A DNA stretch of 64,000 nt, taken from NCBI GenBank assembly GCA_963814985.1, contig CAWFFV010000057.1, forward strand, positions 186,001-250,000, given 5' to 3'. Positions 17,804 to 26,842 of this stretch are shown here, one piece after another. Under the pieces are notes generated by a model, which saw nothing but the letters and a program-made list of their open reading frames with translations, did not search any database and was not told the DNA's origin. A program made the translations under genes and the position numbers. How positions within the stretch are numbered: position 1 is the first letter of the stretch; each line of letters opens with the position of its first letter. Source of the stretch: CAWFFV01 sp963814985 (lineage in GTDB: Bacteria; Chloroflexota; Ktedonobacteria; Ktedonobacterales; Ktedonobacteraceae).

Positions 17804-18100
17804 GAAGGCTGATGGTACACATAGGTGACATCTCAGTCGCTTCGGTTGTGATGCGATTTGTGGGAGCGAGCATATACCCTGGCGAAAAGGTGTATGCTTG
17901 CCCTACATAATGAGGGGTGTTTTTGAAATTTCTATCTATGGAAACGTGGCAAAAGCCTTCAGGAGCTAACGTACAGGAGGACCTGATGCGTTTCCTGAGA
18001 AGCCTCCGTACTCTGGTGCGGAGGATTTGTTACTGTGATATAATGCGTGTGCTACTTTCTTGCTGTATGCATACTTACAACTTCTTATGGAGCAAACCCC

Positions 18101-18712
18101 ATGCCGATAACCCGACGTAGACGAGCTAACCCTCCTGACCAACCAGAGAATCATAATCAGCTCGCAGAACAAACAGAAAACAGTGCAGAGGCTGCTGCAC
18201 CAGAACAACCTGCTAATACCCCTGGGGAATCAGGCCCTTCCCTATCTGTTGCTGTCCGTACCGAAAACATCTCTCATCCGGTAGCAAATGGATCTTCATC
18301 ACCAGTAGGAAATGGTGAGCGCGTAGAGCGCCAGGAGTATACTCCTACGATAGAAGGTGGCCGTCGCACGTCCCGTGGCGAACTCTTTCGTCGTCCTCCC
18401 CAGCCACCTGTATCGTCAACAATCGCACCTCTCGTAGGCGGGTCGCCCTTACAGCCGCCTTCGCACGAGATCAGCTTGCCGCTAGGGAATCTCCTCCATC
18501 TGGCCTACAATCCTGGCTATACAGGAGCAGACGAGGCTCGCAGTACACTGCTACAGCAGTTGGCCCAGGAAAGCAAAAACGGAGGACGTGCACGCTGTTG
18601 GAGTTGTGGCTCACTTGCTGTGGCCTATGATCGCTGGAATACGCGCAGCAAGAATTTTGGAGAGGTGGGAATTGCCTTCTGCGAGATCTGTGGAGTGTGG
18701 AGCGTGATGTAA
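18101..18712 (+). CDS. Disordered protein with C-terminal zinc ribbon
   Basis: About 203 residues from MPITRRRR at 18101; GGAG lies upstream, and an earlier in-frame ATG at 18047 gives an unlikely Cys-rich leader. Residues 1-140 are Pro/Glu/Ser-rich and probably unstructured. The C-terminus has two CxxC pairs (CWSCG and CEICG) about 30 residues apart, a zinc ribbon. The function is unknown. Another small zinc-ribbon gene follows. Confidence 0.7.
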   Translation: MPITRRRRANPPDQPENHNQLAEQTENSAEAAAPEQPANTPGESGPSLSVAVRTENISHPVANGSSSPVGNGERVERQEYTPTIEGGRRTSRGELFRRPPQPPVSSTIAPLVGGSPLQPPSHEISLPLGNLLHLAYNPGYTGADEARSTLLQQLAQESKNGGRARCWSCGSLAVAYDRWNTRSKNFGEVGIAFCEICGVWSVM

Positions 18713-18782
18713 CCGTTAATCTTCAGATCTTGATGTAGAGTGATAGTGATGCGGTGCTACTTGCCTTGAAGGAGAACCTGAC

Positions 18783-18986
18783 ATGATAACTGGTCAGGAC
18801 ATGTCTATGTCTTTTTTCTGTCCGCGTTGTGGTGGTCCTATGTACAAGCCATCTGGGAGTCCTTTTTACTGGCATGCCACGAACAACCACTCACCTTGTA
18901 GTATTACGAATATTGCTGACGTCCTTGCAGTTGTACCCATGACCAATGATACCTCAAGTAAACTACCGAAACCAAAGGGTGATTAA
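18783..18986 (+). CDS. Small zinc-ribbon protein
   Basis: A 67-residue protein with GAAGGAGAAC before the ATG. FFCPRCGGPMY provides one CxxC pair; a later His and Cys (HATNNHSPC) may complete the site. Function unknown. It probably shares a transcript with the zinc-ribbon gene upstream. Confidence 0.65.
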   Translation: MITGQDMSMSFFCPRCGGPMYKPSGSPFYWHATNNHSPCSITNIADVLAVVPMTNDTSSKLPKPKGD

Positions 18987-19037
18987 CGACTCAACAAAAC
19001 ATCGACTTTCTATAGGCGTTTGTGGTAGTATGTCCAT

Positions 19038-19199
19038 ATGAGATTAAGTCAGTATGCAAAAAAGATGGGAGTGAGTTACACGACCACTTTTCGTTGGTGG
19101 AAAGCGGGCAAACTTGACGCCTATCAACTTGATACCGGAACTGTGATTGTACGTGATCCTGCTCAACCACAAGAAGCATTGGGTGTTGCACTCTGCTGA
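19038..19199 (+). CDS. Orphan MerR-like HTH domain of an IS607-type serine recombinase
   Basis: The 53 codons from ATG at 19038 encode MRLSQYAKKMGVSYTTTFRW..WKAGKLDAYQLDTGTVIV.., which closely resembles the N-terminal DNA-binding domain of IS607-family TnpA. The frame stops right after GVAL, where full-length proteins normally enter the catalytic domain (typically VALYARVSS). No recombinase domain or TnpB follows. It is either a truncated transposon remnant or a stand-alone DNA-binding protein; the abrupt end at the domain boundary leaves both open. Confidence 0.7.
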   Translation: MRLSQYAKKMGVSYTTTFRWWKAGKLDAYQLDTGTVIVRDPAQPQEALGVALC

Positions 19200-19233
19200 T
19201 GGATTGGTAACTTTACCAACTGTGAGGTTCACT

Positions 19234-19968
19234 ATGTATAATTTAGGAAACAATGGCCCCCTGGGGAGAAGGAATCAGTTTGGTTCTCGTTATCAGTATC
19301 AGGAGATACCCTATGGGTATCAAGGGGTCCAGTCCAGTAGTCTGATCGGAAAGGTCATGGGCTTATTGTCCTTCTCCTTCATTTTTGCTACTGTTGGTGC
19401 CTTCGTTGGTCTGTTTATGGGTCTGGCTCCTGGTGCATCTCTGGTTGTTGCCATCGGCGGTTTGGTGGTTCTGATAGCCTTGAATTTTCTGATCCAGCGA
19501 CCTGGCATTAACTTGTTCCTGCTGTATCTTTTCACTTTTCTGGAGGGACTTGCATTAGCTCCGCTTATAGGCTTCTATCTGGCGACAGATACTGGTGGGA
19601 TGATCCTGGGAGAAGCCTTCATGATCACTGCCGTAACTTCTTTGTTACTCTCAGCGTATGCCTGGACCACCAAGCGTGATTTTTCGCACCTGCGCGATTA
19701 CCTTTTCTTTGGTGTCATCTTGCTGTTGGTAGCGGGTCTGGTGACGCTCTTTTTTCAGAATACGTTCTTTGTGTTCCTCATTTCGGTAGTTGGTATTGGG
19801 ATCTTCTCAGCCTATGTGTTGTATTATGTACAACGCGCCAAATATATGGCTGATACCCTGCCTAATGCTATTGGATTGACTGTCTCGCTCTTTATTACGG
19901 TTTTGAACTTATTCCTGTACATTTTACAGTTACTCTCTATTCTGCAAGGTGGGAGGAACCGACGCTAG
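19234..19968 (+). CDS. Bax inhibitor-1/YccA family membrane protein
   Basis: About 244 residues from MYNLGNNG, preceded by GAGG; an upstream in-frame ATG at 19147 overlaps the HTH ORF and is unlikely. After a hydrophilic N-terminus there are seven membrane segments typical of the BI-1/YbhL/YccA family (e.g. LLYLFTFLEGLALAPLIGFY, near-signature ITAVTSLLLSAYAWTTKRDF). Family members are calcium-leak channels or protease modulators; the role here is unproven. Confidence 0.88.
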   Translation: MYNLGNNGPLGRRNQFGSRYQYQEIPYGYQGVQSSSLIGKVMGLLSFSFIFATVGAFVGLFMGLAPGASLVVAIGGLVVLIALNFLIQRPGINLFLLYLFTFLEGLALAPLIGFYLATDTGGMILGEAFMITAVTSLLLSAYAWTTKRDFSHLRDYLFFGVILLLVAGLVTLFFQNTFFVFLISVVGIGIFSAYVLYYVQRAKYMADTLPNAIGLTVSLFITVLNLFLYILQLLSILQGGRNRR

Positions 19969-20103
19969 TGGTTTTCTCCGGCGCGGAGCCGGAATAGAAA
20001 TGGTTACAGTTTTGTTCTTTTGAGTAGTAGATAATCTGTACGCGAGTCTGAGGTGAAGGGTAGCGAAAAGACAATCTAACTTGGAAAGAGAGTAAGAGAT
20101 ATC

Positions 20104-20457
20104 ATGGATACACATGAGAATTTGTTTTATGTTGGCGATCAAGATTTTGAAGCAAAAGTGCTCAAGGCTGATAAGCCAGTTATCGTGGACTTCTGGGCTG
20201 AGTGGTGTGGTCCCTGTCGCGCCATTGCGCCTGTGTTTGAACGCTTGAGCGGTGAATATCAAGGACAGCTGGGTTTTGCTAAGATGGATATTGACGAGCA
20301 TAGCAATACTCCCGGTCGGCTTGGTGTCCAGGCGATCCCCACACTGATGATTTTCAGCGGTGGAAAGATGATCGGTCGAATGGTTGGGCCTAATCCCAGT
20401 CGCCTGAAGAACGAAATTGAGCGCGTGCTGGCCGAAAATGGCATCAAAATAGCCTGA
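20104..20457 (+). CDS. trxA: Thioredoxin
   Basis: A 117-residue cytoplasmic dithiol reductase. The active site WCGPC is at residues 34-38 inside VDFWAEWCGPCRAIAP, and the cis-Pro loop is AIPTLMIF. The length is slightly above the usual ~105 because of an N-terminal extension. It converges on panC, with a family A half-element between the two. Confidence 0.96.
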   Translation: MDTHENLFYVGDQDFEAKVLKADKPVIVDFWAEWCGPCRAIAPVFERLSGEYQGQLGFAKMDIDEHSNTPGRLGVQAIPTLMIFSGGKMIGRMVGPNPSRLKNEIERVLAENGIKIA

Positions 20458-20499
20458 GAGATGTGATCTGACTCCTTTTTTGGTGTCAGATCACATTTT

Positions 20500-20614
20500 G
20501 TAATTACTCAAGTCTCCTCATCATCTGCGCTGGCTCGCTTTCGTTTCATATGGGTTTTGTCGCTCGTGATGGAGGTTGCGGCGCAACCTCCATCACGAGC
20601 GACAAAACCCATAT
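20500..20614. repeat. Family A half-element forming the 3' end of panC (copy 5)
   Basis: The left end GTAATTACTCAAGTC and a degenerate GCGCTGGCTCGC block lead into a perfect stem: 32-base arms (20548-20579 and 20583-20614), loop GGC, apex GGTTGC-GGC-GCAACC. No right-hand end is present; panC sequence follows directly. Confidence 0.85.
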
Positions 20615-21473
20615 CCCAACTTTTATCGGCACGCAGAAGGAAATTATCAATCAAACGTATTGGGCCTATGTGTACTGCTATGGCGAGGAGTGCTGGAGCA
20701 CGCAAGGTCTCGAGTGGCAGAAAATTCATAGGATCACGCAATTCGGCGTAGTCTAGACGTGCAAGAGGCTCTTTTGCAACTGTCTCTGCCATGATCTGTG
20801 TTACGATCAGAGGACTGCCACCGGAGTGTGCCTCAAATGCCTGACGGCCTGCTTGCAATGCCTGGTAAAGCACAGTCGCTGCAGCATGCAACTTTGGATC
20901 AAGATAAGCGTTTCGGCTACTCAGGGCAAGGCCATCGGCTTCACGTATTGTTGGCAATATGTGTAGTTTCATCGGAAGATTGAGGTCGATGACCATACGT
21001 GAGAGAACTGCAGCCTGTTGTGCATCTTTATGCCCGAAATATGCCTGATGAGGTTGTACAATCTGAAATAATTTCAGGACGACAGTCGCCACACCTCGGA
21101 AATGACCAGGGCGATGTGCTCCCTCAACCTCTTCGGTAAGTGGCCCTGAGATCTCAACGGAGGTTGCAAAACCAGGCGGGTAGATCTCATCGGGAGTAGG
21201 AGTGAATAGGATATCCACTCCCGCATCTTCAAGCATCTGCAAGTCGTGTGGTAAATCACGAGGGTAGCGTTCCAGATCTTCATGTGGTCCAAATTGTAGA
21301 GGGTTCACGAAAATGCTTACCACAAGCAAATCGTTCTCCCTTCGTCCCTGTTGGATGAGGGAAAGATGTCCTTCGTGGAGATATCCCATTGTTGGCACAA
21401 ACCCGACCTTGTTGGGTCTTGCCCACTCCAGACGTGCGTTCTGCATGTCCTGGATTGTTGTCACTAACCGCAT
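20508..21473 (-). CDS. panC: Pantoate-beta-alanine ligase, C-terminus replaced by repeat sequence
   Basis: ATP-dependent condensation of pantoate with beta-alanine to pantothenate (coenzyme A pathway). Diagnostic motifs: GFVPTMGYLHEGHLSLI (nucleotide-binding HxGH-type), VSIFVNPLQFGPHEDLERYP, GHFRGVATVVLKLF, YFGHKDAQQ and ALSSRNAYL. The conserved part ends near IGPIRLIDNFLL. The last ~37 residues (DMGFVARDGGCAATSITSDK...) come from the family A hairpin, and the stop codon lies in the element's terminal repeat. The catalytic domain is complete, so activity is plausible. It lies downstream of the S9 peptidase gene in the same direction. Confidence 0.95.
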   Translation of the reverse strand: MRLVTTIQDMQNARLEWARPNKVGFVPTMGYLHEGHLSLIQQGRRENDLLVVSIFVNPLQFGPHEDLERYPRDLPHDLQMLEDAGVDILFTPTPDEIYPPGFATSVEISGPLTEEVEGAHRPGHFRGVATVVLKLFQIVQPHQAYFGHKDAQQAAVLSRMVIDLNLPMKLHILPTIREADGLALSSRNAYLDPKLHAAATVLYQALQAGRQAFEAHSGGSPLIVTQIMAETVAKEPLARLDYAELRDPMNFLPLETLRAPALLAIAVHIGPIRLIDNFLLRADKSWDMGFVARDGGCAATSITSDKTHMKRKRASADDEET

Positions 21474-21514
21474 GCTTCTGTTCCTGTTTTATGGAAAATG
21501 TCACTGTCAATTTT

Positions 21515-23536
21515 TTAAATATTTCGCGAACCATCCCTGAATATGTCGCAAACGCTCAAGACGCAATTAGGGTGTCCACCACGCGAGAGACCATGACTTT
21601 GTCCCTCGAAGCGCACAAACTGTACTTCGCGTCCCATCCACTTGAGTGCCGCAAAAAGTTGCTCCGCTTGCTCGATATGACAGCGTAAATCTTGCTCGCT
21701 ATGAAGAATCAGCAGTGGTGTATGCATATGTTGTACATATGAGATCGGTGACCTCTGCATGTAGCGCTCCAGATTCTCCCAGGGTGTGGTATCTAAGACA
21801 TCTTCTGTAATGCCCCAACCAACATCACTACTGCCAAACATTGAGGCCAGATTGCTCACACAGCGATCGGTGATCGCCACGCGAAAGCGGTCGTCATGGC
21901 CGATCAGCCAGTTGGTCATAAAGCCACCATAGCTACCACCTGTCACGCCCAGACGTTGCTCATCAATGTATCCACGTTGCAGTAATGTGTCAATCCCATG
22001 TAGAATATCGAGCAAGTCTTTCTCTCCCCATGCTCCATAGACAGCCGCCGCAAACTCATATCCATAGCCACAACTGCCGCGAGGATTGGTGTAGAAGACG
22101 ACATAGCCTTCTGCCGCAAGCACCTGCATCTCATGGAAGAAGCCGTAACCATACTGGGTATGGGGACCACCATGAATTTCTACAATCAACGGGTACTTCT
22201 TCTCCGGGTCGAAGCCATGCGGCTTGAGTATCCAGCCATCTATTGGCCAACCATCGGCACCTGTATAAGGCATGTATTCAGGTGTTGCTAAGAGGAATTC
22301 GCTAAAAAGAGTCTCATTACAATCAGTGAGACGATGTATTGGAGTAGAAGGGGTCGTAGAACAAATAAAAATCTCTTGTGGTCGAGTCGAGGTACCAGCG
22401 AGTAAGGCAATCGTGCTCCGGGCATGGTCAAGTGTAAAGTCTCGCACATGCATTTCGGCAGGGGTTAGTGCAGATGGTTGTGATCCAGCGCCACGATGAG
22501 ATATGGCAAAGAGCCGGGTGGCTCCTCGTTGTGAGGCCAGTACATAGAGCGTTTGTCCATCTGGTGACCAGACAGGAGTGGGCATCAGATGCTCGTCGCC
22601 GATATCACTGTTCGTCCAGTCCTGACAAGACCCTTCAAAATCCTGTGAGAGGCATGTTGCCGGGGCTTTGTTGGCGTTGGCTGCAACAGAGTAGAGATAG
22701 ATGTGGCCTGCCGAGCGCCGCTTCGGTGCACTGAGGAATGCGATTGTCTGACCATCAGGTGACCAGGAAGGCGAGCCATTTGCAAGCGTTCCATCGGTCA
22801 GACATCGTAATACACCCGTCTGACTCCCTTTAATCGTAAGTGTGTATATGTCTGCGCCAGGTAGAGACCAACGATCTTCAGTATGGTCTGAGGTAAATGC
22901 AATCTGTGTACCATCAGGTGACCAGACTGCATCTGCATCATCCCAATCGCCGTCGGTAAGTTGCTGAGGTTCACCTCCAGCGGCAGCAATGAGGAACAGA
23001 TGGGATCGCCGCTCGTAAATAAAGCCAACCCCATCGAGTCGATACCAGAGCCTGTCAATAACACGAACTTTGGGCAAGAGGGAGCCATCTTCGCTCTCTT
23101 CATCTGCCGGACCAACCTGTGCACTGTAAAGTAATTGCTTACTATCAGGAGACCAGACAGGAGAAGATGCACCATGCTGCATAAAAGTAAGTTGGTGTGC
23201 TTCACCGCCATCGGTTGGCATTAGCCAGATCTGTGGCTTGCCTGAAGCATTATGCTTGTGCTCTCTACTCTCCTGGTCGGCCTGGCGGTCAGAGACAAAG
23301 GCGAGCCAACGTCCATCTGGTGACCAGCATGGGCTATTAGTCTGCGTACTCTCATGCGTAAAGCGTCTGGCCTCACCGCCCTCCACTGAAGCCAACCAGA
23401 TGGATGAGCGGTATGTGTGTTTATGTTCGTCGATAGTCATAACGACAAAGGCAACATGCCGCCCATCTGGTGAGATACGTGGGCGACTGAGAAACTTGAT
23501 TCGGTAGAGATCTTCAATGTTTATAAATCGCTGCAT
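21515..23536 (-). CDS. S9 family (prolyl oligopeptidase/acylaminoacyl-peptidase) serine peptidase
   Basis: The N-terminal ~400 residues form a WD40/TolB-like propeller with repeats of the type SPDGRWLAFVSD. The C-terminal alpha/beta-hydrolase domain has GGSYGGFM (nucleophile Ser), HGGPHTQYGYGFF, Asp in LHSEQDLRC and His in GQSHGLSRGG. AGAGAGGAAG precedes the ATG. The last ~17 residues (NCVLSVCDIFRDGSRNI) are unlike the family. Adding one base near 21566 gives RLERLRHIQGWFAKYLKN and a stop at 21507, the expected ending. The frame is therefore broken only at the extreme 3' end, which should leave activity little affected. Confidence 0.92.
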   Translation of the reverse strand: MQRFINIEDLYRIKFLSRPRISPDGRHVAFVVMTIDEHKHTYRSSIWLASVEGGEARRFTHESTQTNSPCWSPDGRWLAFVSDRQADQESREHKHNASGKPQIWLMPTDGGEAHQLTFMQHGASSPVWSPDSKQLLYSAQVGPADEESEDGSLLPKVRVIDRLWYRLDGVGFIYERRSHLFLIAAAGGEPQQLTDGDWDDADAVWSPDGTQIAFTSDHTEDRWSLPGADIYTLTIKGSQTGVLRCLTDGTLANGSPSWSPDGQTIAFLSAPKRRSAGHIYLYSVAANANKAPATCLSQDFEGSCQDWTNSDIGDEHLMPTPVWSPDGQTLYVLASQRGATRLFAISHRGAGSQPSALTPAEMHVRDFTLDHARSTIALLAGTSTRPQEIFICSTTPSTPIHRLTDCNETLFSEFLLATPEYMPYTGADGWPIDGWILKPHGFDPEKKYPLIVEIHGGPHTQYGYGFFHEMQVLAAEGYVVFYTNPRGSCGYGYEFAAAVYGAWGEKDLLDILHGIDTLLQRGYIDEQRLGVTGGSYGGFMTNWLIGHDDRFRVAITDRCVSNLASMFGSSDVGWGITEDVLDTTPWENLERYMQRSPISYVQHMHTPLLILHSEQDLRCHIEQAEQLFAALKWMGREVQFVRFEGQSHGLSRGGHPNCVLSVCDIFRDGSRNI

Positions 23537-23553
23537 GTCTACTTCCTCTCTGA

Positions 23554-24378
23554 TTACCGACGTCGACGACTACGCCTCTCTCGCTCCAATGCGATATCAA
23601 GCGTCTCATGCAAACGCTCAAAATCATCCACATCAAGTTGCATTTCAACTGCTGGCAGATCATCAGGTCTGGAGCGACCTTCTTCAAAGAGTTGGAGTAC
23701 CATGACAAGTTCGACCTCGATATCCATCAAACTATTCTCAGTTGTCATCTCCATGGTATGATTATCTTCGTCATCCTCGTCATCCTCCTCGGCACGTGGG
23801 ATAAATTCGATATTAGTGCGGGCGCATTTGAAACGACCTGTGATCTTGAGTGCATCCGTGGACATTTCCTCGGCTAATTCGCGCACCACTTCCATCATTT
23901 GCACAAAGGCATCCTGTAACTGTTCTAGCGCATCTTCATCATCGCTTTCAGTATCAACCTCTGCCGATAGTTCACCAACAGTCTGGTTACTAACTGCATT
24001 GGCGTCAGGCAAACGTTGACGTGCCAGCTCATTCAATTGTTTAAGCGCCTGAGCAAAAGCAGGGGAGAAAGAGCTACTCTCACGTTCTGTCGGCTTTATG
24101 CCTTCTTCGCTCTCACCTTCATCCCCATTCAAAGCTTTATCTTCATCATCCTCCTCGTCATCTTCTTCATCTTCAACATCTAATCCAACTGCGGTTTCTA
24201 CCATTAATATCTGCTGATGCAGTTGTTCAGCTACATCATGCGTAAAATATGCCATAACCCGCGCCTGTCGTGATGCGGCAGTCAGCTGAAATTGAGGCCA
24301 TTCCCGGTACCGTTCCCGTCCACGCAAATAGCGAAGCTCCACCATACCTAAGGTGTCCAGTCGCAGCGAAAGTTCCAT
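23554..24378 (-). CDS. Acidic protein of unknown function
   Basis: A 274-residue protein with three Asp/Glu-rich tracts (e.g. DVEDEEDDEEDDED) separating helical segments, and an Arg-rich C-terminus (ERERRSRRRR). The first ~60 residues (MELSLRLDTLGMVELRYLRG) look like a small beta/alpha domain. No family was recognised. It ends 17 bases before the S9 peptidase gene, so acidic protein, peptidase and panC probably form one transcript. Confidence 0.75.
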   Translation of the reverse strand: MELSLRLDTLGMVELRYLRGRERYREWPQFQLTAASRQARVMAYFTHDVAEQLHQQILMVETAVGLDVEDEEDDEEDDEDKALNGDEGESEEGIKPTERESSSFSPAFAQALKQLNELARQRLPDANAVSNQTVGELSAEVDTESDDEDALEQLQDAFVQMMEVVRELAEEMSTDALKITGRFKCARTNIEFIPRAEEDDEDDEDNHTMEMTTENSLMDIEVELVMVLQLFEEGRSRPDDLPAVEMQLDVDDFERLHETLDIALERERRSRRRR

Positions 24379-24760
24379 AAATTCCTCCTCATTAGCAGAA
24401 CGAACCGGCTACTACATCCTTTTCTGACGCTACCACCAGCTCTTCTCTAGTATCTATCTATTTCTCTTTATCGCGAAGGCAAGAGCTTATCCTCTTCTCT
24501 TGTCGCGGGAAATATAATCTATATGGGTAGGATGCCTGACAACCTTGAAATTTCTATGCAATACTTCCCCTAAAGATACACCATCATCTTCTGTTCTCTT
24601 GAACATATATCTATGGTTATTGAAGCATCTACCCAACCAAAAGATGAGAGATGAAAATTGAATAGAGCTTCCATCAGTGTACCCATTATCATATCACAAC
24701 GGGCATTAGTTGATACAACTCATATGATTACTTTCTCTTCAAAGCATTCTCCAAATTGAT

Positions 24761-24796
24761 AGAGTGTTCTCCGTTCTGGTGAGCAGAGAACACTCT
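24761..24796 (-). terminator. Terminator downstream of the giant membrane protein gene
   Basis: Perfect 11-base arms AGAGTGTTCTC/GAGAACACTCT with a 14-base loop. The T-tract on the minus side is weak. The remaining 24379-24832 gap has no gene that I can support. Confidence 0.55.
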
Positions 24797-24832
24797 TCTT
24801 CTTAAAACGTCTTAGCCTTAAACTGAGAGAGC

Positions 24833-26842
24833 TTAGTCCCATTCTGTCAAGACAATTTGCAGACGACGACCGATCAGTTTTAGAGTAGTAGCAATGGCAA
24901 GTAATACTCCTCCCAATATTGCTAACGCCAGGAAAGTGGGAATACCCAACGAAGGCAGGAAAAGCGCATGTATTGCGCTTATGATCACAAACCCCGCACC
25001 ACTCAATGCAAAGATTCGTATACGTGTCCCAATACCCAGTAGCAACAGAGCCAGTGACTCACCCGCCAGGATAAGGATAGGCTGGAGATTATCCGGGCCG
25101 AAACTGAACCAGAGGGCTGGCAATAACAGACATATAGCGCCAATAATCGAGCAGATTTGCGCAACGCGGCGATGTTGTGGTAGCGTCTCGTCACGTGAGA
25201 GGAATGGCGCGATCACTACCAGGTAGCTCGCAGGGGCCAGTAGGAGAATGTCTATATGTGTCTGTCCTAGAGCAGACAATTCCCACGAAACGGCCAACGA
25301 TAAGAACAAACCTGTCCCATAGTCACACCAACGCCGAACAGCTTTATCAGAATGTAGACATCCGAACCAGAAGATGAGCAAGGCGAAAACGAGGAGCGAC
25401 CCGGCACCAACGTGCCCCAAGACTCCAGTGCCAGCCAGGAACCCTCCCTGGGATAGAATAGCCAGCACGACGAGTCCCTGACCCCCCAACCCCAGCATTT
25501 TATGTAAACGCGTCGCAGGCAACAAGTGCGTAGCTGGGGACAAAACCTTCCAGACAAACTGTGAAGCAAAGATGAGCACACAGAGAAGATTATACATAAT
25601 CATCAGTTGCCAGGGGTTCCAGGGGATTTGTGCAATTGCCCAGGCAGCTAAAGCTACGGGAACTACTAACATTTCCGGTATACGTTCTACCAGCATGATG
25701 AGCAGAGAGAGCACAATGAAGGAGCAAAGGACACTTAACTCTATGCTATGCGGTAGAAACGCACGATTGGAGAAGTTAGCCGTTATGATCATCGTAACCA
25801 GCGAGGTCAGGTACCACGGCCAACTCCAGGTAAACAAGGTTCGTATCTCCGTTCCTTCTGCGCTCTTACCTGTCCCTGGCTTGATAAAGCGACCTGCTAG
25901 CAATCCAAAGATGCCTGAGAGAAGCGCAACTCCTGTTAAAAAGCCCACCGTCGTTTGGAATTGTGCATTACATGAAAGGGCTGTTGCATTCAGGCAAGAG
26001 ACCGTTTGTGGAATGAGTAATGTTCCCCACAGCGTAAAACCAGCTACCAACCAGAGCCACCTGACTCTTCGTTCAATGAGCGAGACACCATAAGCTACCA
26101 ATGCATATAACAGGAGTGCATCAGGGATTGCTGCATAGAAGGGAGAATTGACCTTCCCACCAAATGTTGCAGGGAGGAAGCCTGTCAAAACGGCGGCAGC
26201 GAGAGCGGTCACATAGAATGGGAGTGCATACTCAAGATGCTTTCTTCTTTGGGCAAGTGCCGGGAGAAAACCACGCAGTATCGCCATCACCGGGCCAGCT
26301 GAGGAACAGACAAGTGCAATGGTAAACAGTCGATATGGATCATCTCTTATAGCAGCATCGAGCAGTGACCATATGGCCAGGATCACACCTATCCATGACC
26401 AGACAAGCATATCCTCGACAACCCCGATAACATAGGCCAACACTGCAAAGGCCAGCAAACCATATTCAATAACGAACTGATTGGCCGAGAATCTCCCACC
26501 AAAACCTAATATCACAGCCGCGACCAGTGGGGTGAGATACCAGGGCCAACCCCAGGTAAACTTGAAGAGTAGAGAATCAGAAGGTGCAGAACTTACTGTT
26601 GGTTTCTGTAGTGTGACGACACGACTGAGGAGTAATCCCACCACTCCCGCAGTCAGACCAACGCCAAGCACATAATAAGCCGTCGTTTGTGACGCTAGCA
26701 GCATTGCCCAAACTGCAAAAAACGCTACAAGTGCCAGCCCCTGAGGACGACGCTCGAAGAGTAACACCCCATAAGCTACCAATGCATACACCAGAAGTGC
26801 ATCAGGGATTGCTGTAAGGAAAGGAAATTGACATTTGCCCAA
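24833..26842 (-). CDS. Giant multi-pass membrane protein, C-terminal part
   Basis: Continuous frame of 669 residues with about 20 membrane helices. A module recurs: YALP(F/V)Y(V/T)TAL..., then IPDAL(L)VYALVAYGV, then ERRP and a tryptophan/leucine-rich helix pair. Each repeat is roughly 230 residues. There is no ribosome-binding site or natural start at 26842; the frame continues the gene that starts at 29611. The function is unknown. No catalytic motif was found, and the fold is most like large DUF-type membrane proteins. Confidence 0.75.
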   Translation of the reverse strand: MGKCQFPFLTAIPDALLVYALVAYGVLLFERRPQGLALVAFFAVWAMLLASQTTAYYVLGVGLTAGVVGLLLSRVVTLQKPTVSSAPSDSLLFKFTWGWPWYLTPLVAAVILGFGGRFSANQFVIEYGLLAFAVLAYVIGVVEDMLVWSWIGVILAIWSLLDAAIRDDPYRLFTIALVCSSAGPVMAILRGFLPALAQRRKHLEYALPFYVTALAAAVLTGFLPATFGGKVNSPFYAAIPDALLLYALVAYGVSLIERRVRWLWLVAGFTLWGTLLIPQTVSCLNATALSCNAQFQTTVGFLTGVALLSGIFGLLAGRFIKPGTGKSAEGTEIRTLFTWSWPWYLTSLVTMIITANFSNRAFLPHSIELSVLCSFIVLSLLIMLVERIPEMLVVPVALAAWAIAQIPWNPWQLMIMYNLLCVLIFASQFVWKVLSPATHLLPATRLHKMLGLGGQGLVVLAILSQGGFLAGTGVLGHVGAGSLLVFALLIFWFGCLHSDKAVRRWCDYGTGLFLSLAVSWELSALGQTHIDILLLAPASYLVVIAPFLSRDETLPQHRRVAQICSIIGAICLLLPALWFSFGPDNLQPILILAGESLALLLLGIGTRIRIFALSGAGFVIISAIHALFLPSLGIPTFLALAILGGVLLAIATTLKLIGRRLQIVLTEWD

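Noticed and set aside
17917..18120. Short plus-strand ORF between ferredoxin and the zinc-ribbon gene
   Set aside because: It overlaps the next gene's start in another frame and has no ribosome-binding site or recognisable sequence; the area mainly holds hairpins.
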